Of a DNA stretch of 64,000 nt, positions 26,643 to 38,200 are shown piece by piece (the first letter of the stretch is position 1; each line of letters starts with the position of its first letter). Source of the DNA: Ptiloglossa arizonensis (lineage: Eukaryota > Arthropoda > Insecta > Hymenoptera > Colletidae). Location of the stretch: assembly GCF_051014685.1 (NCBI RefSeq), contig NC_135051.1, positions 8,699,557 to 8,763,556 of the forward strand. The letters run 5' to 3'. A program made the position numbers and the translations under genes. The notes under the pieces are model-generated. The model was given only the letters and a program-made list of their open reading frames with translations, did not search any database and was not told the DNA's origin.

Positions 26643-27406
26643 GCCTACCTGCACCTTCGAAGCGGTCGGTAAGAAGGTTGGCACCATGTGCCACCAGAGC
26701 CGTATCCGCCTCTCAGCCCCCACGACATCACCAGGAAGGGAACCACCGAGATCCGACGTGTCGAAGAAACGAAGGGAAACAACGATACGAGAAGCCACCA
26801 GCGTCACCGTCCTCGTCCTCGCCGTCGTCGTCGACGTCGATCGAACGTACATCGATTCGAGATTACGATTGGCCCCGAGTCCCTCGTAGCGCAAAGGGAA
26901 GCGACGGTACTCGAGACCACGCGAGAAACCACCCTTCTTAGTCGTCCGATCGGCCGACGAACGATCTTCCTCGAGGGTTTTCCACGCCGCGTGGAGTACG
27001 ACCTCGAGAAACGAACCCGTCGAGGAAAGTAAACCGAATCGATATCGACCAGCGAGAGAAATTTACGAAACGCGAGTACCGTCGACGGTCCGCGTACAGA
27101 ACGAAGCGGAAAATCCTGCGAGGGAAACTCGCGAATCGTCGACGACGATGGACGACGATGGACGGACGCGACCGAGAGGAGATGCACGGGAGACGTTAAC
27201 GCGAGTCAACGTTCAAGGAAGAAACGGGGAAACATGGACGATGGCGAAAGCCGAATGTTCGTTCGCGCCTGTACGATTCGAAACAAGGAGAGACGAACGA
27301 ATCACATCGTTCGTTCGTTTCGAATCATCGTACCGACACCGTGGCGTAGACGAAACGTGAGCGGTCGAAGGGCGCGTGGATATAAAGGGGAAAAAAAAAA
27401 ACCAAA

Positions 27407-27432
27407 AATATATATATATATATATATATAAA
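27407..27432. repeat. (TA)n microsatellite
   Basis: About 13 TA units following an A-rich stretch in the presumed complexin 3' UTR. Confidence 0.9.
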
Positions 27433-28515
27433 TAAGAAAACATGAAAGAAGTAAACGAAAAAAAGATGTAAAAAAAAAAGAAAACTAGTACCTAAGTTTC
27501 TAGCAAAGTTTCGAATAGCGGTAAAATAACAAAAAAAAGAAAGAAACTACCGGTAGCAGAGTTACGTAGTCGCTAGTTCGTTCGACGACTGTTCAATAAT
27601 AAAGAGATCAGAAAGGAGGGAGTCATTAATATTATTATTGCAGTTATCAATTATTCTCATAGTTTATTACCACGGTCATTGTTCTTATTATTGTTACCAT
27701 TGAATGTTTGTATTTAGATGAAAAAAAAAGGAGATAAAAAAAAATGGTAGTTAAGACAAGGATCGAGGGCCACGAGAAACTAGCGTCAAGAGACTGAGAG
27801 ATCAACGCGAAAGACGAAAGACGGCGACTGATTGGCTGAGAGAGACGAAACGAAATACCGGGGAAAAAAAAAAAAATATATACGAGAGTAACCGGCGGCC
27901 CTTGCTCTCCCTTCCGTCCAGAATTCGAATTTTCTCTTCCACCGGACGTAGCTCTGATCGCGAATTAGCGAAACGCGTAACACCTGAGCGATTCTTAGGA
28001 ACATTTTAGTTAAGACGCGTTACGAAAAAAAAAGTTGAAAAAAATTTACGCGACTGCGACTGCGAAAAAAAATGCAAACACACACCCACACACACGTGCG
28101 TGCATACGTACACGCGTTACTCGACCGCCGTGCGCGTCGTTAGGAAAGTAAAACCGACTTTCGCGTTTCCGATGCGAAACCGAGACAAAGAAAATGCCTT
28201 TCTTTCACGTTTATACGGTGCGTTTCTATCGAGCGTAATTGTACAAGTAGGTTAATCGTTTTAGCGAGAAAACAAACGGACTGGGGCGAGATATTTTGGA
28301 GAGGGGACAGGGCCTACGGGGAAAAGAAGTTTCAGGTGTTACCAAGTAGAGCCGTTGTTCCATCCTTTCGCGGTTCACCGGTCTTTCACCGTGCCTGTTC
28401 GCCGGGACGATTGTCGCGAGAACGACGCTCGAACGACGGTGGACGGGATGGACAGAGCATCGACTGCCGGCGAATCAATACGAGCCTTATACATATACGG
28501 ATATATCTAAACACA

Positions 28516-28533
28516 GGGGGGGGGGGGGGGGGG
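28516..28533. repeat. Poly(G) tract, 18 bases
   Basis: Eighteen consecutive G residues, rare in insect DNA. In an RNA it could form a G-quadruplex with neighbours; in an assembly its length is error-prone. Confidence 0.9.
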
Positions 28534-29465
28534 AGAAAGGAAAAAAATAAATGAAGAAACAATTTGCTCAGACAATACCGTTTCTACACCCTCGATACGG
28601 ACGGTCTACGCGTCGAAGAGACTGAGTACGATTCTCGATTAATTAAATAACGCGCTGCGAAGCCGTGTCCTTTGGCCAAGTAGCGACTTTGGTATATGTA
28701 TAAGGCGAGACGAATCTGCGATGGACGCAGGAGACGTGAAACTGTTTTTTTATACGAACGAGGGGAAGATTGATAGGAAACGGTACTTTTTTAGATTCGA
28801 TATCGTTCCTCGTTCTCGATACCGATCTATTCTTATATCTTCTCGACCATCGAACCTTCTCGAATCTCTTTCGATCGATTCGGACTCCGAAGCAACTGTA
28901 CAGGGCTCTACCCTCCGATTTCTTTGCCACGCTCGAGATTCTCCTAACACGCGCTCTGTATCGAGCCCCGACCATTACGGATTCGCACGCGCGAGGAAAC
29001 GCTTCAAAATTTCCAACAAGCTCCGGAACGAGATCGTAGATCGCGACGGATAAATAAACCGAGCAACGATCGAAGAACGGAATCGATACGTCGATACCGA
29101 AGCACATTGCGTTTAGGACCGTGACCCGATTCGCTCCCGATGACTCGATAAAAGCAACAATCGACGACAGCCGAGAAAAATCAAAAGTCGGAAGGCCTTC
29201 TATCCAGTAAACGTTGTTTCGCTCTAACCGAAAGGGATACGCATGTTAGCTTTCTGTGTGTCGTGAATGCACTCTCTCTCTGTTCTTGTTTCTCGATGTA
29301 AACGCGCGTACCTGTTAGTAACGATCACGTCGTCGATTTTCACCGTTCGATTCGCACGACTCCGCGGAAACTCGCCGTAAACGACGCAACGTTTTCCCCA
29401 TTTTCCGTCACAGCCTCGCCCATACGTAACATTGTTCCCGAACGTGCGAAGAGATCGCGGCGAGA

Positions 29466-29484
29466 TCTCTCTCTCTCTCTCTCT
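29466..29484. repeat. (CT)n microsatellite
   Basis: A pure CT tract of 19 bases in the presumed complexin 3' UTR. Further CT-rich stretches occur at about 29950-30000 and 30175-30200. Confidence 0.9.
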
Positions 29485-30407
29485 CGACCACCGGATTCCC
29501 CGTACCGAATCCGAGAGGACCAACTTCTTCGTTCCGGTAGAAAATTCCGGGGAAAGTTTCTCCCAGTTTTCCGAACTTTTCGAAAAACCGTTCCCCAACC
29601 CCTTTACGTTCGTCCCGCCCCGTGAAATACCTCTTGGCGGCTGTTTGTCCGTGGAAAACAAACCGAGAACTTTTACACCGTCTCGAGTCCTCGACTTTAT
29701 ATCCTCCGTACCGGCTGGATCGGCGAACAACTTTCAACGGAGACTCGGTTTCGCGTCCGGTTTCTTTCCTCTTTATCCCTTTAATCGTTCGTTCGCTCGA
29801 TCCCTCGGAGAAGACCGGGGACGATCGAGAAAACGTTGCGGAATTGGGTTCGCGTTTTGTGCGCGCGGAGTCGCGCGATGCTCGTTTCGCGCCAAGTTCT
29901 TCGAACGGGACAGTTCAAAGAGAAAGAAGTGTCTGAATCTACTCGGCGTAGTCTCTCTCTCTTTCTCTCTATCTATTTCTAGCACTATCTCTCTCTGTCT
30001 CTGGCTCGCTAAGTGCATGCTGTCACGCATCTCCGTCGATGTCGATGTCGTTGGTTGAATATTCACCGGTATGGCTTTTTCTCGACCGTTGGAAAACGAT
30101 CTTTGGAAATCACCGATCGAGAGTGCTGAACAAATGATTTCCCAAAATCGGAATCGCGGTCGAGTCGCATCTTTCTGTCTCTCTCTCTTTCTCTCTCTGT
30201 ACGATGCTTGGAAAGTACCTAGAACGATTCTACTTCGTAATTCTCGCTCTTATCCTACAACTATGTTCTCGGTTCCTTAACCGGATCCGAACTATTGTCT
30301 CGCAGATTCTGCTTCTCCCGTGCAATCTATTCGATACACACTTCAAGTCAATTACTCGATCCTTAACCCAAAGATATAAATAAACGAATAAATAAACAAA
30401 AAAAAAG

Positions 30408-30450
30408 AATATATATAAATATATATATATATATACATACATACATACAT
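30408..30450. repeat. (TA)n/(TACA)n compound repeat
   Basis: A TA run followed by four CATA units, in non-coding sequence. Confidence 0.9.
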
Positions 30451-33400
30451 TGACTTTAGCGAGAATACACACTTGTACATTTTTTCTTGTCGACCTTTCG
30501 ATATAAATATAAACGTAAACGCAACGAAGCGCGCGCGAGTTCGCGACCAAGCGCTTCGAAGGGATCTTTTGAAAGTTCAAGTAACGCTCGAACACCGAAC
30601 GTCAAATTCCGACCGACTCGACATCAAATTATTCCGTCAACTTCGAACTTCGACCACGTAACTATCTAGCAGGCAGCTTACCGTACTTTCTCTCGTCTTT
30701 TGATCGTAGCAAAACTTTCTCTCTTTCGATGTCCCTGCTCGGTGTAAACCCCCTATGCTCGATGTTCTCTTTCAAATCACGTCGTACTCGATCGACGCGC
30801 TGATAAGGGTAAACCGCGAACGAATAAGAGATATCCTGCTGTTGTCGCTACCGATTAATGTCGTGTGTCGTTGTTGTTTCTCGATGTGATCAGCATGAGT
30901 GTTGTTCGTCGCGTTGTCTAGTCGATGTTAAAGTTTACCACTTAAGTAGCCCGATTTCGTTTCCCCCTTTCTCGTTCTCCGTTATATATTGTTAAAGCTC
31001 TCTATGTAAATCCCGACGAATCGATTAAAGCTTTCTGTGTGCCTTTAGTTCGTGTATTTTAATTCGAACGCGAGCGACGACCGACCCGTTTCGAGGCAGG
31101 GTTCTTTGCCACGAATCCCTGGCGCCGACGGTTCGTTCGATCGTGTTTCGAACCGTTCAAGATGATTCGATGATTGGTAGAATGTTGGGTAAGCAGGCCG
31201 ATCGCCGACGATTTTTCACCGCCGCGAACACTACGGAACACCGTCGATAACAGTCACGCGCAAAGTTAGAAGAGAAGAAAAAAGCAAACAAACAAAAAGA
31301 ACGATCCATGGAAAGACCGAGATAAGAAAAAGTCTACGCGCGACGATCTTCGTCGAAACGCGGTCCAGAACTGGCGGGAGTTGTCTCTCGAGTTCAGCCG
31401 TGTTCGACACGCTCGAGGAGGATCTGCTTTCCGCTTTGCAAATCGTCTTTTTTTCCCGTCTACGAAACGGCTTCGCGAATTTCGTCGCGAGGAGAAATCA
31501 AAAATCTCCGGATCGTTCCAAGTTCGCGATTGCCAGTCGCACGAACACTCTCGAGACTTTCTCTTGTTCTCCGATTCCTTTTGTACTCTCTATGATTGCG
31601 AACTGTCTGTCCTCGATCTCCTCAATTCCCTTTAACGCGTACTTTGACTTCGACCTTTCCACGGACGCCCGAGGAGGATCTCGGGCGTCTTATCGCTCTG
31701 TCCCTTCGCTACCTTTCCCCCTGAAGCCACCCTAAGCCTGTACGCGGCACGTGGCAAGTGATACAAACAAATATACTTAAATATCTACTTAATTCGTGTT
31801 TCATAGACTTTAATCGAGGGGGCGAACTTAAGCAAAAGAAAAGAAGAGAAAAAAATTTTTCAAAAAAATACCGCGACGCGCGATCTCGTCCCGAGGGATC
31901 GGTCGAACGAGTCCGCCGCAAGTGGAAAGGGTCGGACAAAAATTGCCTTTCGATGTTGAAATCTTTCGCGCCGATTTTCTCGAATTACAAATAGCGACCG
32001 TTCGATCGGTCCGCTAAGACGGACTCGTCGGGACGAGAGGCGCGTCGAGGCGCGTAAACGCGCGTATACGTACGCAAAGGATATTCAACGGACCTTTCTT
32101 AGGTACTTAATTATCGGAGACAAAGCACTCGAAAGAGAAAAAACAATACGCAAGGAATACGAGCCGCGTTGGGCACCAGATGCGCCGAAACGTTGCGTAA
32201 CGTTCTTTTCTCCATGTACATAGTCTCGCGTGTAACCCAAAAACCTCCCACCCCCCTCAACACCCCGCGTTTTTAGCGTAACCACAAGTTTTCGAGGTGT
32301 AATCGTGTCAAGAAGCGATTGAAAGGACGAACGCGAAACGAGAACCCGTGTTTACCGGGAGCCTCGAGTAATCGTCGCTCGAGATGGGACACGGTTCCTC
32401 GAGGCTCGCGGCAAGGAGAGACTACGGAAGATGAAAATCGATTCGACTTATTCAGAGACAACGACACAACGCATTATAAAGTAATAATTGATAACCTAAC
32501 GTTACAAAAATCGACGTACTGTTGTTAATAATACTCTCTTACAGCGCGAGGGCGCTCGACGACGATCGTGTCGCACGATCTGTGCGTTCTTCGCGGTGCA
32601 CGTATGTAAAAAATACGGTACACGCGTATTGTGCGAGATAAAGAAAAAAAAATGAAAAGAAAAAAAAAAAATACAGTTTAGACGATAAGCGTGTGAACAC
32701 CCCCCGTTAAACGGACGGTTTAACGAACAAATTGAAACGAGAACAAATATGAAAAATATTAAACGCAGCAAAATCACAATGTTAAGTAAGTAGACGTTAG
32801 CTTTGTATACAAGAGAGTGCCGAGAAAACCAAGACAATTTAGGGGAAGAGAAAGGGAGAGCTCCGATACGATTGGCGAGAGTACCGAGACCGAACGATGA
32901 AGGACTTGTGCGATTTTTCCGATCGAAACGGTCCCGCGAACGCGTCTCGTTGTCGTTCGAATCCTCGTTTTGTCTCTCGTATCGATTCTACGCTGTACTC
33001 GTTTTCTTCTCCGCGTATCCTCGTGGAGAAAACCCACGAATTTGGATCACGGTGCTGCGATCCGATCGAAGAAGGAACAACTCGATACGAAAAGTTCCCC
33101 GCGCGGTCGCGCATACTCGATCCGAAGTTTCGCAAAAGTTGCCACCTTTGCGAGAAATTTCAAATTGTTCGAAATTCCGACCGAAACGACTCGCGTTTCT
33201 AATTGGATCGCGACGTTACCGATGATCGTGGAAAACGTTTTTTACGAGGAGCGTAGAATCGCAACGAACGTGACTCTCGAGATACGCGCTGCTTGGATCT
33301 CACGGTTGTACCGTGCCCGGTGTATTCGTGAATTCGTTCAACCGAGAAGCAATACTCCAGATGCCTATAATTTACTACTATTGTACGCATCTTTTACGAC

Positions 33401-34890
33401 GAAAAACGAAAAAACACGAGAAGAAGGGACAAAAATTCGAAACACGCGCCAACACACAACAGACACTCTACGTACATGTGACACTTTAACGAACAAACGA
33501 TAAATGAAACGAAACTTTTCGGCGGTCCTTCTCACGGTTACTCGAAAAACGAACGCGTGTTCAAAGGCACGACGCGTGTCCCGCGCTCGCAACGACCAAT
33601 TATTGTAATCGTTACCTATTAGGGTGGCGCGAAAATAAGAAATATCCAACGAAGGAAACGAAATACAGGGGAACGGTATAAAACGGAGCAGACCGACCAC
33701 GGAAGACGGAGAGACATACGCGCGGTCTTTTCGAACGTTCAAAAATCGCACGGAGCTCGCTCGGCGGACAAAGAAAGTACATTTTTTTTTCAAAACTTTT
33801 TTTTCGGAAAGGAACGACACCAAAGGAGGGAGGGAAAAAATCTCTTGTGCGAAGTAGCGCGCGTAGTGGCTAAGTAAACTGGAACACGAACGACTTTCTC
33901 GTTGAGCGTAAAATATTACGTAGCATTTGAAAATACGAAACAAGTAACGCCGAATGGGTCGTTGACGATGGTGACGATGATAATATTATATTGTTGTTAG
34001 ATTATGTATATGATATATATATACATAAATTGATATGAAAATGAATTAATCTAAATGTTAAGCGACCACTTGTTCACGCTACACGAACACGGACACGAAC
34101 AAGAATACGAACACGAACACGCGATCGCACGCGGGAAAATTGACCCTCTACTCGGCGAACATCCGTTGTTCTTTTCCAGCGACCGAGCAACAACTCGAGA
34201 TCGATCGACGATCTTTCAACGTCTCGAACTGTTGGCCGGGTGGAAGGTCGATACGCCCGCAAATACAACCACTCGAACACGACACAAGACGACACACACG
34301 ACATTTCGTAGTTACGCCCGTGAGTAGAAGGGGACAGTATCTCCCACGGCGAACCCAGCCCCGGGCATGGTCTCGGCTCTTGGGTAGGTGTAAAAAATGC
34401 ATAGAGTCCTACTTTCTCTATTCGTCTCTCCCCGGAGCCTCGAAACGGGGGATGCGCGAAACTAGGGGAACCTCCCGATCTTTCGAAATTCGTCGTTTCG
34501 AGCGCGCAAAGGGGACGACGATCGTCGCGAACTCGGAATCCACAGATTGAGCGGAACGGAAAAAAGTGAAAGGAAATGAAAAAAAAAAGAAAAAAAAAAC
34601 AGAGAGAAGGATAATCGAGCTTTTCTCTTCCTACGCTGTACGAAAGATTCACGGCGTTTCTTTTTGGCTTTCACGGCGGGAGAGAAGGTACAACACAACA
34701 ACCACAAAATGAATAAAACGCGAAAAAAAAAGAAAATGAAAAAAGGAAGCATAAAGGACGATTTTTAGGGGCGCGCCTCGTCGTTATAGCTCTTAATACC
34801 GATAGTAATATTACGAGTAATCATAAACAAAAATGAACTAACCAGAATATGCGTTTATGTTATTTAGTTCTAAAAAATGAAAAAAAATGT

Positions 34891-34896
34891 AATAAA
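34891..34896 (+). promoter_or_regulatory. Poly(A) signal, candidate distal end of complexin
   Basis: AATAAA immediately preceded by TGT (TGTAATAAAAG), which also supplies a UGUA element, and followed within 20 bases by GTGTTACT and a T-rich stretch. This is the last canonical signal before the heparanase-like gene. Confidence 0.45.
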
Positions 34897-35242
34897 AGTC
34901 AATCGTGTTACTAACTCGATCGTCTGCTTCTTTCTCGTCCCTACCAGTCCCCGTTGTGTTTGTCCAGTTTGCAATTTCGCGGTGACCCCGAAAACATTGG
35001 AATTTCAAATCGTGGATATATTTCGCGGTGGTTCGATTTTTTACGCAATCGATTTCGAAACATCCTGCGATCGCGATACTCCATTAAACGGGTGTCGCGC
35101 GTTATTTTTCGAACAGTCGTCCATCGGTACGGACAAAACCTTCTCGCGACGCGTTCTCGGAATCCACGACCATCGTTCCTCCCTACCGGGAGATGGAGAG
35201 TTTTTCAATTCGATCGAGAAGCAATTGAACCACCGATAAAAG

Positions 35243-38200
35243 ATGAAGCGTTGCGAGCACGGTCTTTGCTCGTTGTTTATTTTGGGGATACTCGCGACCC
35301 GTTGTTCCACCGAGGAACTGACGTTGAACGTCGACTTTGGAAAACCGATTTCGGTGACCGACGAAAAGTTTCTCAGCCTGACCGTGGATCCTTGGGTCCT
35401 GTTGCACGAGACCGCGTCAAGGTACGTACGGATATTGAATTTACAACGAGCACGAGAAAACTGCCCGACTCACCCAGTTTCCGCGCGATGGAATCCCGAG
35501 AATTTCGAAACCGACGGTTACGTTGGGAAATTTCACCGACGAACAGTTTTTGTCCCCCCCCCCTGGCGTTTCTCTGCGCGCGATAACGTTCGAATTACGA
35601 GGAAAGGGAACGTCGAAACGTTTCCCTGGGCGCACAAAGCAATTCGAGATCAATTTAAAAGCAATCGATAGAATGCAAAGCCGACGCGGGAAGCTCGGAC
35701 CGTACACCGGTGTATAACCTTTGAACGAAACGCGATCCAATCTAGCCTCGACCAAATGAAACGTGTACGTGTTTTAATTTAAATTTCAACCGTCGCCGGT
35801 TCTCGTCGGGAGCCATCGATCGAACGAGGAGAAACCACCTTCCCGAAACCGCGTAGAAACCGTATCTTTGACGTTTCAATTACAGCTTTTACCATTTCAG
35901 CGTGGATCTCGAGAGAAGCTTGCGCTTGGCGAAAGCCCTGAGTCCTGCTTACGTTCGACTGGGAGGACCGCACGGTACTCTTTACCGATCCGTGGACCAG
36001 AGTCCTCGAGATCAGGAGGGGAATCGGAACGTTGGGTTGTCCGGTGAGCTCTCAACGATCTCTTCGCTCCGCGCGTAGAAACGCTCTCGTAATCTTCGTC
36101 TCGAAATACTCGATCGTTCGGTCGTTATCGCGGTTAATTTAGACCCCGATCTAACGAACGGCACCCTACAAAGGAGCTTCTCGGGCAATTTCGCGCTCGA
36201 TACGGCACAGTGTGTCCGACCAGTCGGAGAAACTGGTCGAATTAACCTACACAATGCTTCGCGCACGAGTGCACGACCGAGCACACGTATGTATACAGGG
36301 TGGACTGACTCGAGCAACGAGCCCCAACAATCTAGACAATACGATTTCGAAGGAACTTTGCCACGTCGACGATTGATTTTTTTATCAAGTCCTCGAGCTC
36401 AGCCTCGACGAGTCATTTCTTACCTGCCGGCTGCTGGATGAAACGATCGTAGGGTTGCCAAGTTTGATTCTTCGTGCCCAAATTTTCTACCTACGAACCT
36501 GTCGTTTCTCACCTATTAGCCGATAGACGAAAAATTAACAGAATTACCACCTTTGATTTTTTATCGAGTCCTGGACTGTACTCTTTTTTACAAAAAACCT
36601 TCGAAATCGTCCACGATAACGAAATGCATCGAGTCGGACGTTCCACCCTGTATGCACACGCGACTGCATCGCACCATCAACCATCTAGGTAGATAGTATC
36701 TCGAGCGTTAGGCGGCGTGAATTTACCTTGCGTTACTTTAGCCATTCGCGCTAATTACATGCAAACGCCTGGCTCGAGGCGTAAATACTATTTACCCAAC
36801 GAGCTTAGTAATTTAGCATACGGTGCGTTTTCTGGGAAGTAATCCGATACTCGCGGTCCCGGAGCCTTTTGGCGACTCTCTCTCTCTCTCTCCCCCAAGA
36901 CGGATTCTTCCGCAATTAACAACATCCCGCGCGAAGGCAAATGAATAGATTGCTTGGGGAAAAATGTCGTGATTAAAACCGTGCTGATTCCTGGAACACG
37001 TTTAACTTTCCTCCTTCCCTCGGTGGTAATTGCGCGTCGTGTACTTTGACTCGATAGCATTTCACCGGTTGTTAACACGTACCGTACAGCGTGTCCCCAT
37101 TCGTACGATGGAATATCTCGCCCGAGACATTGAGAGGATGTTCTTAAAAAACTTCACCGACACGATGGAAGAACATTGTACGATATGAATCATTTTTCAA
37201 CGTAATCTCGATACCGTGAATCGCTCGTGAGATATTCCACCGTGTCCAAAATCGCGCACGAGTGTCAACTATTTACAAACTACGTGACCGGTGTCACGTT
37301 ACGTGTACGCGATATTTAGTTAATTCGTACGCGCACGATCGAAACACTTTGTCGAATAAAATTGCTACGATCGTATCGAGAAACTCTATACGAAGAATTC
37401 ATTTGCGATCGTAGAGTCCGATTGGGTCTTGGCCCATCAATGGGCGAAAAATGCGGGATTGGAGGCGATCGTTTGCATCCCTGTCGATCGTGACGCGAAC
37501 CAGCAACAAATCTCCAAAGACACGGAAGAGATAGTCGCTCTTGGCGATCGCGCGACCTTCGACGCGAACTGGCAACTAGGATACGGTAAACGATGAAAAC
37601 TTTGGAACCGTTTAACGGACAACTCTGTCGCCGAGGTCTACTTAAATTCAATTTTCCAGAGTGTCAAACCAGATGCAACGTGTCGGCGATCGATCTGGCG
37701 AGACGCGTGGTGAATCTGCGTCGAATACTGAACGGATTACCAAAATACTCCAACAGTATCCTCGTCGGGCCCGATATCGTCGCTTACAAAACGAAAAGGG
37801 AGCAACAATACCTACGAAATTATTTCAACGTTGCCGCGCCTGCACTTTCGGCCATCACGTGGCATCCGTAAATTTCCTAACGTTTCGCACAGCTCTCCAC
37901 TCGAATGTTAATAAAAATTTTTCATCGATCGTTTCAGCGACTTCAACAGCGTCACTCTGGACAAGAACGGTGTGCTCGTACATCCGGATAATTTGGATAA
38001 ACGCAAAGAAAAGCTATCCAAATTCATTGGTCGTTTTTTGGAGAAACGACCCCTATGGATCGGTAAATAATACACCTATTCTTCGATACGATGCGCGATT
38101 AACCAACAACGATCGTCTGTTTGCGACAGCCGAGTCCAAACCGGAAGAGTGCAAGAACTTGTACCTCGGGGCGTTAGTTTTCGCGAGAAGGCTGGGAGAC

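Larger units (their letters stand above)
26643..34915 (+). other. Probable long 3' UTR of complexin
   Basis: No coding exon is recognisable. Stop-dense, A-rich and T-rich stretches increase from about 27.4 kb, with many homopolymers and AT repeats and possible poly(A) signals such as AATAAA at 27598. The last good signal before the next gene is at 34891, followed by GT/T-rich sequence. Neuronal genes in insects often have extended 3' UTRs, so this is a reasonable reading, but without RNA data the end point is inferred. Part of it could be intergenic. Confidence 0.5.
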
